DNA of 64,000 bases, taken from assembly GCA_031180805.1 (NCBI GenBank), contig JAPSLL010000019.1, positions 1-64,000 on the forward strand, read 5' to 3'. The notes beneath the pieces are model-generated. The model worked only from the letters and a program-made list of their open reading frames with translations. It had not been told where the DNA came from and ran no database searches. A program made the translations under genes and the position numbers. The stretch comes from Bacillus sp. (in: firmicutes) (GTDB taxonomy: Bacteria > Bacillota > Bacilli > Bacillales > Bacillaceae). Shown piece by piece: positions 7,855 through 18,469 of the stretch; the first letter of the stretch is position 1; the number at the start of each line of letters is the position of its first letter.

Positions 7855-8826
7855 TCAATTGTGCTCTATATCCTTTACACATCTAAATCCTAGATTCCCG
7901 CTCGAGCTATCAATCGTATTATGGGTCCGGGCTGCTACACGATATCGATTACAATAGGAATCGTGGCATAAATAAGATCCGCCTCTCATAGACTTTGTAT
8001 GACCATTTGTTGGACCTTTCGGATTTACTAATGAATCTGTCTGGTGAAACGTTGGGTGAAACCAATCAGAACACCACTCCCATACATTCCCTGCCATATT
8101 AAAAAATCCGTATCCATTCGGCTCATAACTATCTACTGGTGCTGTACCAATAAATCCATCCTCAGCTGTATTAATAGAAGGAAATTCCCCTTGCCAAATA
8201 TTACACATATGCTTGCCATGAGGAGATAATTCATTACCCCAACAATATTTATTCTGCACAAGCCCACCTCGAGCAGCATATTCCCATTCTGCTTCTGTAG
8301 ATAGCCTTTTACCTGACCATTCGCAATATGCCATTGCATCATTCCATGATATATGAACAACTGGATGATTCCATCTGTCTTCTATAGAGGAATTGGGACC
8401 CTCTGGATTTTTCCAATATGCACCTTCAACTACACGCCACCAAGGTGTATTCCTTGGAACTCTCGTATAAAGAGCAGCATCTTCTTCAGATAGAAGCAAA
8501 TGAAAAACAAAGGACCACCCATACTTTTCTGCATCTGTTTTATAATTGGTTTCTTCCACGAAATATGCAAATTCCCTATTAGTAACTGCATATTTATCCA
8601 TGTAAAACGGACTTACCTTTACTTTTCTTATCGGTCCTTCTCCGTCCAAAGGAAATCCTTCTTTATCCTCTGTTCCCATTAAGAACTCTCCACCTTGAAG
8701 AAAAATCATATCGTCCATAGAAGTAGATTTTCTTTTTTTAAAGCTTAATTTTTCTTCTAAATTTATATCGTTCGTTGCCTCTCTACTAACGGAACAGCAC
8801 GATTTATGCTTTATATCCTTTTCCAT
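7855..8826 (-). CDS. Formylglycine-generating enzyme (sulfatase-modifying factor)
   Basis: A 323-aa FGE-sulfatase (SUMF1) fold protein: MIFLQGGEFLMG near the start, RLSTEAEWEYAARGG in the middle, GNVWEWCSDW and the C-terminal GFRCV. The active-site cysteine pair is intact (C287 and C292 in RGGSYLCHDSYCNRYR), unlike SUMF1-like paralogues of other function. FGE uses copper and oxygen to turn the sulfatase CxPxR cysteine into formylglycine. There is no signal peptide, so it acts in the cytosol. The ATG at 8824-8826 follows AAAGGTGA by 5 nt. It ends an operon with two CHR transporters and lies near the cysteine-type sulfatase, its obvious client. Confidence 0.92.
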   Translation of the reverse strand: MEKDIKHKSCCSVSREATNDINLEEKLSFKKRKSTSMDDMIFLQGGEFLMGTEDKEGFPLDGEGPIRKVKVSPFYMDKYAVTNREFAYFVEETNYKTDAEKYGWSFVFHLLLSEEDAALYTRVPRNTPWWRVVEGAYWKNPEGPNSSIEDRWNHPVVHISWNDAMAYCEWSGKRLSTEAEWEYAARGGLVQNKYCWGNELSPHGKHMCNIWQGEFPSINTAEDGFIGTAPVDSYEPNGYGFFNMAGNVWEWCSDWFHPTFHQTDSLVNPKGPTNGHTKSMRGGSYLCHDSYCNRYRVAARTHNTIDSSSGNLGFRCVKDIEHN

Positions 8827-8839
8827 AGTAATCACCTTT

Positions 8840-9376
8840 CTAGAAAATAAATCCTCCTACAATACCTGCTCCCAATATAACAAACAAAGGATGAGCTTTC
8901 CATCTCATTAAAAAGTAAAGTGCTGCTAAAAAAATAAGCAAGAGCAAAACCATTTCCTTATTCACATGTATAGAAATAACATTATTGGAATAAGCAAATT
9001 TTAGTGCAGCATATACAATTAAGCTTGTAACGATAGGTCTCAAGCCATAAAATCCTGCTTTGACAAGTTTATGTTCATTTATCTTAGTAAAGCAAATCGC
9101 CATAAGGAGAATAATCATCAATGAAGGAATCGTCATAGCTAATGAAGAAATAATTCCCCCAGGTATTCCTGCAAGTTGATAGCCAACTAGTGAAGCACTA
9201 TTTGTCGCAATCGGTCCTGGGGACATTCCAGCAATCGCCATCATATCGGTAAATTCACTTGTACTTATCCATTCTCTTGAAGCAGCACCCTGCTCAATAA
9301 CCGGGATCATGGCATAGCCACCGCCAAAAGAAAGCGTTCCGATTAAAAGGAAAAATAAAAATAGTTGAATGAGCAT
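8840..9376 (-). CDS. Chromate transporter family (CHR) half-size protein B
   Basis: A 178-aa membrane protein with the CHR signature LSFGGGYAMIPVIE near the N-terminus and GMSPGPIATNSASLVGY, followed by several helices. Short-chain CHR proteins work as pairs encoded side by side; this one follows its partner by 15 nt. Chromate is a sulfate analogue and CHR proteins are anion (chromate/sulfate) transporters. Next to a sulfatase and an FGE, export of the sulfate released from substrate is a reasonable inference. GGGAGG precedes the ATG. Confidence 0.88.
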   Translation of the reverse strand: MLIQLFLFFLLIGTLSFGGGYAMIPVIEQGAASREWISTSEFTDMMAIAGMSPGPIATNSASLVGYQLAGIPGGIISSLAMTIPSLMIILLMAICFTKINEHKLVKAGFYGLRPIVTSLIVYAALKFAYSNNVISIHVNKEMVLLLLIFLAALYFLMRWKAHPLFVILGAGIVGGFIF

Positions 9377-9391
9377 GGTATTCCCTCCCTT

Positions 9392-10006
9392 CTAACTTGC
9401 CTGATGTACTTGATGGCTCTCTTTTTCTTTCTCATCATTTTCAAGCTTAACTACAATCCCTAATTTCTCTTTTACTTTCGTAATAACAATCCCCAATATC
9501 GCACCTAATACAATAACTAATATAGGATGCAGCTTTAGTACAATCATCCCGATCACCATTACAATGGATAATAGTGCTGTTGATTTATCAATTATCGATG
9601 TTTTACTGATTTTTATAGCAGCATAAGTGATAAGAGCAACTACAGCACCACTAATCCCTTTAAAAGCTGCCTGAACATAGACATTATCTTGAAAGTACAA
9701 ATATAGGCTTCCTATTGTTACGACAATTATAAAAGTTGGAATAAGCGCACCAAGCATTGCAACAATGGCACCTAGTACTCCCCCAATCCGATAACCAATA
9801 AATATGGAGGCATTAATCGCAATAGCACCAGGTGCTGTACCAGCTAAGGCTAAAGTATCTGAAACTTCCCCCATTTTCATCCATTTTTTTCTATATACGA
9901 TTTCCCGCTCAATAATTGGTATCATTGCATATCCGCCACCAAAGGTTACAGGGCTCATTTTAAAAAATACCCAAAATATATTTAACAGTGATACGATTTT
10001 TTTCAT
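9392..10006 (-). CDS. Chromate transporter family (CHR) half-size protein A
   Basis: A 204-aa CHR domain protein with VTFGGGYAMIPIIERE and AGTAPGAIAINASIFIGYR, then five or so membrane helices and a charged cytosolic tail. It is the first gene of the CHR-CHR-FGE operon. A 25-bp palindrome centred about 80 nt upstream is nearly identical to one in front of the RpiR-type gene, so this operon is probably in that regulator's control. Chromate resistance is the classical phenotype; sulfate handling is favoured here by context. Confidence 0.88.
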   Translation of the reverse strand: MKKIVSLLNIFWVFFKMSPVTFGGGYAMIPIIEREIVYRKKWMKMGEVSDTLALAGTAPGAIAINASIFIGYRIGGVLGAIVAMLGALIPTFIIVVTIGSLYLYFQDNVYVQAAFKGISGAVVALITYAAIKISKTSIIDKSTALLSIVMVIGMIVLKLHPILVIVLGAILGIVITKVKEKLGIVVKLENDEKEKESHQVHQAS

Positions 10007-10074
10007 CTTATCTTCCTCAATCTATTTTTAGAATCGAACGAATGAGTTTCCTGTTCTTTTCTTACATCATTACA

Positions 10075-10099
10075 CCTTTTGTCCAAAATGGATAAAAGG
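10075..10099 (-). promoter_or_regulatory. Palindromic operator of the CHR-CHR-FGE operon
   Basis: A 25-bp palindrome with arms CCTTTTGTCC and GGATAAAAGG. It matches the site at 15317-15341 in 22 of 25 positions. On the minus strand its inner part reads TTGGAC, a plausible -35 followed 16 nt later by TAAGAA, so a bound protein would block the promoter. Confidence 0.65.
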
Positions 10100-10164
10100 C
10101 GGTAAAAATAATGAATAATATTCATAGTGTATAATATTAATCAATAAGTACATCAACAAAGAAA

Positions 10165-10202
10165 AGAGAAAATTCTTATAGCAAAAACAATAAGAACTTT
10201 CT
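10165..10202 (-). terminator. Probable terminator after the sulfatase gene
   Basis: On the minus strand GTTCTTAT pairs with ATAAGAAT across a 10-nt loop, followed by a T-rich tract. It separates the sulfatase unit from the CHR-FGE operon. Confidence 0.55.
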
Positions 10203-10297
10203 TCTTTTCCCTTTAGCCTTCAATAATAATCATTGTTGAGCTTCACAGTCCCCAGCAAAAAGAGCCTTTGCCATGTTTTTCTTTACTAGTTGCTTAA

Positions 10298-11788
10298 TTA
10301 TTTATTATGTTTCTCTAATCCTAAACGTACATATTGTTCGTCTGGTGCATCGCTTTTTTGCATAAGCTCCACTAATTTATCGCTCATTTCTCTTTCTAGA
10401 ACACTATCGGCTATAGGATTTTTTTGTTTAGGATCATTTTCGATATCAAATAATAGGTTTCCAGATTTATAAGTATTATAAAAACTCTTTACTGGGATTT
10501 TTAAATAAGGTGAATTGTTTGTAAATCTAGTCCCCGGCATTAGTTCTGCTTCATTTATTGCTTCTTGACTTAAGAAACCTCTCATTGCTGTAACTGCTAA
10601 AGTATGATTATATAAGGGTCCATTTTCCTCATTAGCAGAGGCTCTCATATAGGTGTATCTTCCATCATGAATATTCACATAGGAACCATGTGTGCCAAAT
10701 AGAATAGAATCATGATTCTCTTCTTTCTCCTTCTCTAAGATTGGAAGAAGAGAATTTCCCAATACCATTGTGTTATCAAAAGGAATATTAAAATAATCCA
10801 TTAGTGTAACGGGAATATCTATTGTTTGTGATAACGCTGAACATCTAGTACCCCCAACTGTAATATTAGGAATGTGAATAAAAAATGGGATATGAATCAC
10901 TTCTTCATATAATGGAGCGATATTCTTCCCAACCCAATTATGTTCTCCTAACAAGAAACCATGATCAGTATTAACAATTAGAAGTGTATCTTTCCACATA
11001 TCATGCTCATCCATGAAATCCAGCACTTTTCCAAGATGATAATCACACATACTAATTAAAGCAGCATATTCCTTTTGAAGGGCTTCTAAATCCCTGTCTT
11101 CGTAATCTCCTTCACTTAACTGTTGATACGCTGGCCAGTATGGTATATCCTTTTTATCTTCACAATCATATATCTGTCTATATTTTTCTGGTACATAGAA
11201 CGGTTCATGTGGGTCAAAGCATTCAATCTGTAGGAACCAATTGTCTTTTTCTTTATGAGTGCTTAAAAAGTCGAGACCTGCAGCAATCGTTTGAACACTA
11301 GACATATCTTCTTCTCTTTGTTGTCTAGTTCTATTCGCAAAATGTTGAAGGACAGATATACCTTGCTTGTTCATTTTATGCTTATTTTCGTTTGGTAGGG
11401 CTTCACCTCTTGCTATCCATCTGTCGCCTTCCTGTCCTCTAAATCCTTCCCACGTAGAATAACGGTTATGATAAGTTGCTCCCCCGTCCTCAAAATAATG
11501 GGAATGATCTGTTACTAAATGTGTGTATACTCCCTTTTTTTGCAATTCTTCAAATACAGAACCATCAAATGATTCAAGTGGTCCCCATTGGCGATGTAGA
11601 AAATTATAATTTCCTGTATGCAATTCTCTTCTTGCTGGCATACAGGGCATACTCCCCCCATAAAATTGATCAAAGGTCACCGTTTTTTCCTGCAGACGTT
11701 TGAAATTTGGGGCATGCACCCATTCATTATTATAATTTGGAAGAAAGTTTCGAGATAAAGTATCAAACATGACCATGACGGCTCTCAT
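10298..11788 (-). CDS. Cysteine-type sulfatase, cytosolic
   Basis: A 496-aa alkaline-phosphatase-superfamily sulfatase. The formylglycine signature CMPARRELHTG (C49, P51, R53, T58, G59) fits CxPxRxxxxTG exactly. Metal ligands are visible as D9 (MFDT) and D275-H276 (NTDHG), and K288 follows in the usual GEHNWVGKN context. There is no signal peptide, so it must act on an imported substrate, which fits the PTS permease encoded upstream. C49 needs conversion to formylglycine, presumably by the FGE encoded downstream. The promoter region carries two TTCCCAA repeats shared with the PTS gene. The substrate is unknown; a sulfated sugar is inferred. Confidence 0.93.
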   Translation of the reverse strand: MRAVMVMFDTLSRNFLPNYNNEWVHAPNFKRLQEKTVTFDQFYGGSMPCMPARRELHTGNYNFLHRQWGPLESFDGSVFEELQKKGVYTHLVTDHSHYFEDGGATYHNRYSTWEGFRGQEGDRWIARGEALPNENKHKMNKQGISVLQHFANRTRQQREEDMSSVQTIAAGLDFLSTHKEKDNWFLQIECFDPHEPFYVPEKYRQIYDCEDKKDIPYWPAYQQLSEGDYEDRDLEALQKEYAALISMCDYHLGKVLDFMDEHDMWKDTLLIVNTDHGFLLGEHNWVGKNIAPLYEEVIHIPFFIHIPNITVGGTRCSALSQTIDIPVTLMDYFNIPFDNTMVLGNSLLPILEKEKEENHDSILFGTHGSYVNIHDGRYTYMRASANEENGPLYNHTLAVTAMRGFLSQEAINEAELMPGTRFTNNSPYLKIPVKSFYNTYKSGNLLFDIENDPKQKNPIADSVLEREMSDKLVELMQKSDAPDEQYVRLGLEKHNK

Positions 11789-11840
11789 CTTATTTCTTCT
11801 CCTCTCTTGTATCTATCATTTTATGATTTTATTACTTATT

Positions 11841-11910
11841 ATTATATAATTACTTCCATTGTTTTTGGTTTGGTACGAACAAGTTGGGAAAATATCCACG
11901 ATTTTGGGAA
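11841..11910 (-). promoter_or_regulatory. Sulfatase promoter with paired TTCCCAA sites
   Basis: On the minus strand a perfect TATAAT (11846-11841) lacks a good -35. TTCCCAA copies lie at 11890-11884 and 11910-11904, 20 nt apart, with the nearer one 37 nt from the -10. The PTS promoter has the same arrangement at the same distances, which suggests activator sites. Confidence 0.65.
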
Positions 11911-11991
11911 AACACTCAAAGGTATTTAAGATAAGAAGCATCTATTTCCTATTTAGGATGATGTTTTTTCTATTTTTTTCCGTACTTCCAT

Positions 11992-12020
11992 TAAAAAAAG
12001 GAGGAAAATCCCCTCCCTTT
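11992..12020 (-). terminator. Intrinsic terminator after the PTS gene
   Basis: On the minus strand AAAGGGAGG pairs with CCTCCTTT (one bulge), followed by a T7 run. It makes the PTS gene a separate unit from the sulfatase. Confidence 0.75.
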
Positions 12021-12032
12021 TACTCCTCACGT

Positions 12033-13988
<1,956 letters not shown>

Positions 13989-14173
13989 TTACACTTGAGA
14001 CAAATCATATCAACACATCTTGTGTCTATAGCTATACTTAATTTAACAATGTAATTGAAAATCTATTTTACATCGGATATTCATGTACCGATTTCTCTAG
14101 TCATTGCCCTTCTTTCTTTGTATAAATAATATCTATTAAGTAAAATATCTATTTTGAAAGCGCCCTCTAACGT

Positions 14174-14243
14174 ATTATAAAATAATAGTATTCGTTTTGG
14201 AGTCCTTTTCATTAGTTTGGGAAAGCGCTTCAAAGTTTGGGAA
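14174..14243 (-). promoter_or_regulatory. PTS promoter with paired TTCCCAA sites
   Basis: On the minus strand TATAAT (14179-14174) has no good -35. TTCCCAA copies lie at 14223-14217 and 14243-14237, 20 nt apart, the nearer one 37 nt upstream of the -10. This geometry is identical to the sulfatase promoter. Confidence 0.65.
14220..14233 (-). promoter_or_regulatory. Possible CcpA cre site
   Basis: GGAAAGCGCTTCAA matches the idealised TGAAAGCGCTTTCA in 11 of 14 positions and overlaps the proximal TTCCCAA site. Catabolite repression by competition with the activator is a natural reading. Confidence 0.5.
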
Positions 14244-14297
14244 TAGATTTAACATCTTAGATTGTTCATTAAATAGGTTCCAAGAAGGGCGATACAT

Positions 14298-14336
14298 AAA
14301 AAACCTCGCCTTTATTTAAATAAAGACAAGGTTTTA
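14298..14336 (-). terminator. Intrinsic terminator after the RpiR-type gene
   Basis: On the minus strand a long palindrome (ACCTTGTCTTTATTTAAATA and partner, with G-U pairs) ends in a T6 run. It lies 130 nt past the RpiR-type stop codon. Confidence 0.8.
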
Positions 14337-14466
14337 ATCATTGATTCATCAGGATATATTAATGTTTCTTAGCATAAAGAACTATTTGTAAAAAGCAATT
14401 GTAAACAAAGTAAGATTGATTAATGCATGTTACTATAAGTCATCTACCTTTTACGTAACTAGGTTA

Positions 14467-15234
14467 CTAAATTTTTCTATTTAGATATTCAACATAATTG
14501 TAAACTAGCATTTCAATAATGACATGTATAGGGCTATATAAAGAATAAATATTCGTACCCGTTGGAGAGGGTGGATCAATATACGCTTGGATACTAAATG
14601 TAGAATGATTTACTAACCAATTACTTGAATTAGCCGTAATCCCTAAAATCTTAACATTTTTAAGTATAGGAGTAGTTAATGCCTCCTTTAGAATTGGGTT
14701 ATTACCTGAACCTGAAAAAACGATAAGTAAGTCTTTCTCACACATTCGTTCTATCATTATATGGTAAAGACTTGTATGACCAAATGGTAAAACCTGCATT
14801 TCCTTTCCCAATCCTAAAAACATTCTCTGCATTTCTGAGGCTTGATTTTGCTGAGCCCAGCCTGTGCCAATAATATAAATATGCTCACTATTGTCAATAG
14901 CTTGAAAAATTTCATCTAGATTCTGATTTTTTAAATTATTTATCGTATTCGTCACACTATTTACTATTTGTTCATCCAAATTACTATGTACAACTTGATT
15001 GTCTGTAAAAATCTCTCCCCATTTTATAAAATTTTTCAACTCAGTAAATCCAGAAAACCCCAATTTTTGAGCAAATCTTAATACAGATGATTTAGATGTT
15101 AAACTGTTATGAGCAAGTTGATTAATGCTTAATTTGTGAATACCTTGTTTATTTTCAAGAACGTACTTTGCAATTGCAAGCTCACCTTCACTTAAAGAGC
15201 TATATTTTTCATTTATAAGGCCTTCTAGCTTCAT
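14467..15234 (-). CDS. RpiR/MurR family transcriptional regulator
   Basis: A 255-aa protein with the N-terminal RpiR helix-turn-helix (INQLAHNSLTSKSSVLRFAQKLGF, about 38-61) and a C-terminal SIS sugar-phosphate-binding domain (YIIGTGWAQQNQASEMQRMF, about 118-137, and LLIVFSGSGNNP). Such regulators sense phosphosugars. It lies upstream of and in the same orientation as the PTS gene. The palindrome 80 nt before its start, shared with the CHR-FGE operon, overlaps its putative -35 and suggests autoregulation. AAAGGGG precedes the ATG. Confidence 0.9.
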   Translation of the reverse strand: MKLEGLINEKYSSLSEGELAIAKYVLENKQGIHKLSINQLAHNSLTSKSSVLRFAQKLGFSGFTELKNFIKWGEIFTDNQVVHSNLDEQIVNSVTNTINNLKNQNLDEIFQAIDNSEHIYIIGTGWAQQNQASEMQRMFLGLGKEMQVLPFGHTSLYHIMIERMCEKDLLIVFSGSGNNPILKEALTTPILKNVKILGITANSSNWLVNHSTFSIQAYIDPPSPTGTNIYSLYSPIHVIIEMLVYNYVEYLNRKI

Positions 15235-15311
15235 ATGAACAGCCCCTTTCTATCTACAATTTGAGTCCTTTTTTTCTTTATTAATCCTCAAAAATTGTTT
15301 AATTTATCATA

Positions 15312-15346
15312 ACATACCTTTTATTCAAATTGGATAAAAGGTATGT
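15312..15346 (-). promoter_or_regulatory. Palindromic operator of the RpiR-type gene
   Basis: A long palindrome with arms ACATACCTTTTAT and ATAAAAGGTATGT. Its 25-bp core (15317-15341) matches the site at 10075-10099 in 22 positions. On the minus strand it contains TTGAAT, a candidate -35 followed 16 nt later by TAAATT. Confidence 0.65.
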
Positions 15347-15514
15347 GGTAGTACCAAAGTAATACTTGTATATATAGCTTGAGAAGCAAATGCAGCATCT
15401 CTAATTATCTGCAATTCTGTACTAATTTATAACAATTGCCACAATCTATTGCCTTTTAAGTATCGTCCAACGAAACTCCTAATTTCCTTACTTTTTTGAA
15501 GCGATCTTTGTAAA

Positions 15515-15546
15515 TAAAAAAACATGAGAACTCTCCCATGTTTTTA
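15515..15546 (-). terminator. Intrinsic terminator after the ROK gene
   Basis: On the minus strand AAAACATGGGAG pairs with the partner TCTCATGTTTT and is followed by a T-rich tail. The stop codon of the ROK gene lies just upstream. Confidence 0.8.
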
Positions 15547-15552
15547 AAAAAA

Positions 15553-16734
15553 TTATGCTTGCCAATTAAAATGTGCATTATAAATCTCAATAGCACCACC
15601 TAATGCAACAGACTTTTCTCCTATTGTGCCTTTTTGAATGGTGATAGTAGATTTTATGTATATATTTTCTTCTATCGTTTTCTTCACTTCTTGATAGTAA
15701 GCAGGATATTGATAAATCAGCTTTCCATGTAGAAATACTTTTGTTGGATGTAGGATATTAATCATATTACTAATGCCAATACCGTAATAATAGGCTGATC
15801 GTAAAACCAGCTCTTTCACTGTAGGGTCATTATTTTCTAATGATTCCTTTATAAAATCAATTGCATTAACTTGATCTTTCGAAAAGGAAACTGCCTTTTT
15901 CTCTACTATTTCTTCCAATAACGCTTGATAAGTAGTATAAGCAGCTAAACAACCTTTTTTTCCGCAAATACAATCTCTTCCATTAATATCAATAACGATA
16001 TGCCCGGCTGCACTGGAGTCACCTGCTTTATTATTGCCTGGCATACCTCTCTCTAAAAAGCCTGTCCGGACTCCGTACCCATTAATACAATATAAAATAG
16101 ATTCATCTAATAAACTATTTAAATAGTATTCAGCATATGCAGCTGTAGTTGCTCCATTATTTAAAGTGATTGGCACAGGAAATTCTTCGTTTAGCATTTG
16201 TACAATTGGAGCATTATGCCATTCTCTAGCAAGACTATCTGGATTTAAGATAATCCCTTTTTCCCGATCGAGTGGACCTACAGAGCCTATTCCGATACCC
16301 AACAAAGCTTCATCTTTTATCTTATGCTTGTTAAGTACTTTCTTTAAATATGAGACCAATTTAGGTATTACCTTTTCTGGTGTATCTGTTACATGGAACT
16401 TAAATTGAATTTTTTCCAATTCTTCAAATAATATATTCGTTAAAATAGCTGTTACATGGGTTCTTGAAATATCTATTCCTATCACATATGCGGCATTTGG
16501 AACTATCGCATAGTAGGTAGGTGGTCTTCCTCCTGAAGGTACTCCTTTTCCATCATTATAAATATACCCTTTATCCTGTAACTCGTAGATTATTCTTGTC
16601 AAGGTAGTTTGAGGTAGATGAAAAGCTTGGAGCATTTCGATTTTAGAGGTTCTTCTGCGCATATGAATATATTTATAAATTTGTTTCTTAATATTGTTTT
16701 TTTCTGAGCTATCTAATAAGAATTCCTTTAACAT
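15553..16734 (-). CDS. ROK family transcriptional regulator (NagC/XylR type)
   Basis: A 393-aa protein: N-terminal winged helix (MLQAFHLPQTTLTRIIYELQ), then an actin-like sugar kinase-type domain starting YVIGIDISRTHVTA, with the ROK zinc motif GRDCICGKKGCLAAY about two thirds along. These regulators bind DNA and respond to a sugar or sugar phosphate. I chose the ATG at 16732-16734, which follows AGAGTGATAGG; an earlier TTG at 16764 has no ribosome site. It is the outermost gene of the sulfatase/PTS locus and is a candidate binder of the TTCCCAA pairs, though nothing in the sequence proves this. Confidence 0.88.
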   Translation of the reverse strand: MLKEFLLDSSEKNNIKKQIYKYIHMRRRTSKIEMLQAFHLPQTTLTRIIYELQDKGYIYNDGKGVPSGGRPPTYYAIVPNAAYVIGIDISRTHVTAILTNILFEELEKIQFKFHVTDTPEKVIPKLVSYLKKVLNKHKIKDEALLGIGIGSVGPLDREKGIILNPDSLAREWHNAPIVQMLNEEFPVPITLNNGATTAAYAEYYLNSLLDESILYCINGYGVRTGFLERGMPGNNKAGDSSAAGHIVIDINGRDCICGKKGCLAAYTTYQALLEEIVEKKAVSFSKDQVNAIDFIKESLENNDPTVKELVLRSAYYYGIGISNMINILHPTKVFLHGKLIYQYPAYYQEVKKTIEENIYIKSTITIQKGTIGEKSVALGGAIEIYNAHFNWQA

Positions 16735-16888
16735 CCTATCACTCTGTTCTCCATTTTTTATCAATATATCATAAATATGTGAGAGTTCGAAAGGTTAATA
16801 CCTATTAGTAGCTAAGAATAGTGGGAATTAGCAAAACTAACGGAATCACATAATCAATATAAGATTAAACCTCGATTTACGTGGGTAT

Positions 16889-17086
16889 CTAATTGTCCTT
16901 TTTCTTAGCATCAAGTTTTCTTGAACAGTAGAAGCATAATAAACCGATAACTAAAGAAATAAGAAAGGGAATTGCTCCAAGCATAGGCATAATAATTGCC
17001 CAATAAAGTAGATACGCACTTATAGCAAAAATAAACCAACTGATTATTAGTAAAAAGCTTGATATAAACTCCTTTAATGCGTTCAA
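16889..17086 (-). CDS. Small membrane protein of unknown function
   Basis: A 65-aa protein with two hydrophobic segments (SSFLLIISWFIFAISAYLLY and IPFLISLVIGLLCFY) and a basic tail (SRKLDAKKKDN). A TTG start at 17084-17086 is chosen because GGGAGG lies 7 nt before it, whereas the ATG at 17090-17092 touches that site. It stands alone between the ROK gene and the divergent DMT transporter. I do not recognise it. Confidence 0.65.
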   Translation of the reverse strand: MNALKEFISSFLLIISWFIFAISAYLLYWAIIMPMLGAIPFLISLVIGLLCFYCSRKLDAKKKDN

Positions 17087-17232
17087 GAACATTCCTCCCA
17101 ATTTATTTCTATTTCACCATATAAAAATGCTTGTAGATTTCTTCATACATATATTATTTCCTTTTTCACCATCCTTTTGAAAAGCCATTCTACTTGAATG
17201 ATAGAATTAGGCAAAATTTCGAAACAAATGTG

Positions 17233-17262
17233 TTTAAAGTCTGTTTATTTTTGTGACATAAT
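17233..17262 (+). promoter_or_regulatory. Promoter of the DMT transporter gene
   Basis: CATAAT (17257-17262) is preceded by an extended -10 TGA and, 18 nt upstream, by TTTAAA. Confidence 0.5.
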
Positions 17263-17299
17263 AAGAAGCGTTGGGTTTTTATAGAAATGAGGTGTAAAA

Positions 17300-18241
17300 A
17301 TGTTCGCGGCTCTTTTAGGAATCGGAATTGGTTTCAGCTTGGCTATACAAACAGCCATTAATTCTCAATTGAGGAAATTTGTTATTTCACCCTTTTTAGC
17401 TTCAATGGTCTCATTTTTAATTGGTACAGTTTTTTTGGCTATTATTACAATAATAAGTGGATCATCGTTAGGCATTCCTTTTAGCCTGATCTCAAGCCAA
17501 CCAATTTGGATTTGGTTTGGAGGTTTTTGTGGTGTGATTGCACTAACGACAAATATTCTTCTCTTCCCTAAACTTGGAAGTGTAGAGACATCTGTTATGC
17601 CAATCATAGGAATGATTATGATGGGGATGTTAATTGATAATTTCGGATGGTTTAATTCAATAGAACATTCCTTTGGGATAAGCCGAATACTCGGTGTTTT
17701 CTTACTCTTATTAGGAGTAGCTTTAGCTGTAGTTGTACCAGAAGTTAAGGCAAACCGTCATGCCTCCGCAATAACAAAGCAAAATCAGGTAAACCGATGG
17801 ACATGGCGTATTATTGGAATCGGGGCAGGAATGTTTATGTCCATTCAGGCAGCTATCAATGGACAGTTAGGAGTAGTTCTCCACTCACCGTTCCATGCTG
17901 CATTTGTTTCCTTCTTTATTGGTTCCGTAACGTTAATGATTTTAGTGGGCTTAAAAGAGCGGAGTTTCACTAATATCAAGGAACCCATCAAACAATCCGC
18001 TCCTTGGTGGGTATGGATTGGTGGTATTATAGGTGGAATTTATGTACTAATTAACGTTTATCTTGTTGGGCAAATTGGTACAGGACAAACCGTAATTCTT
18101 GTCTTATTTGGACAGATTACTGGTAGCCTTCTAGTAGAACAATTCGGGTTATTAAAATCTGTAAAGAATCGAATAGTACCAATTCAAATATTAGGTCTAG
18201 TTATCATGCTCAGTGGTGTATTTTTAATAAAAATGATTTAA
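17300..18241 (+). CDS. DMT family transporter (DUF606/YdcZ type)
   Basis: A 313-aa, about ten-helix protein that is an internal tandem duplication. Both halves start alike: IGIGFSLAIQTAINSQLRKF near residue 7 and IGAGMFMSIQAAINGQLGVV near residue 175, each followed by SPF..A.VSF.IG. This is the DUF606 fold, known as single or fused copies, within the drug/metabolite transporter superfamily. Its substrate is unknown. The ATG follows a GAGGTG site. It is monocistronic with a terminator at 18395. Confidence 0.85.
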   Translation: MFAALLGIGIGFSLAIQTAINSQLRKFVISPFLASMVSFLIGTVFLAIITIISGSSLGIPFSLISSQPIWIWFGGFCGVIALTTNILLFPKLGSVETSVMPIIGMIMMGMLIDNFGWFNSIEHSFGISRILGVFLLLLGVALAVVVPEVKANRHASAITKQNQVNRWTWRIIGIGAGMFMSIQAAINGQLGVVLHSPFHAAFVSFFIGSVTLMILVGLKERSFTNIKEPIKQSAPWWVWIGGIIGGIYVLINVYLVGQIGTGQTVILVLFGQITGSLLVEQFGLLKSVKNRIVPIQILGLVIMLSGVFLIKMI

Positions 18242-18358
18242 CTGCTATGCAAAATTGATGAAGTTCATAAAACTAGATATGAATCGACTGCTGACGATGA
18301 TCAATTAGTTGTGGAGACAGTCACATCTATCGTAGAAAAACGGAAAGATAGGGCATAA
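18242..18358 (+). pseudogene. Open stretch, possible 3' remnant of a lost gene
   Basis: Immediately after the DMT stop a 38-codon open frame encodes a polar helix-like peptide (...ADDDQLVVETVTSIVEKRKD...) ending TAA, without an ATG, GTG or TTG start or ribosome site. It reads like the tail of a protein and precedes a strong terminator, so a deletion remnant is likely. The family is not recognised. Confidence 0.3.
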
Positions 18359-18394
18359 TTAGCTTATAATATTTAATAAATAAGAAATTTATAG

Positions 18395-18427
18395 ATGATC
18401 TTCCAACCTAGGAAGATCATTTTTTTG
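18395..18427 (+). terminator. Intrinsic terminator
   Basis: ATGATCTTCC pairs perfectly with GGAAGATCAT across a 6-nt loop, then T7. Confidence 0.88.
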
Positions 18428-18469
18428 TGAATTCCTGTACTTAAACTCTCTCTGTTTGTTAACTATGGC

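Noticed and set aside
14217-14243. Reading the TTGGGAA pair only as a cre site
   Set aside because: The cre-like core explains one copy only; the second copy and the same spacing at the sulfatase promoter, which lacks a good cre, need another factor.
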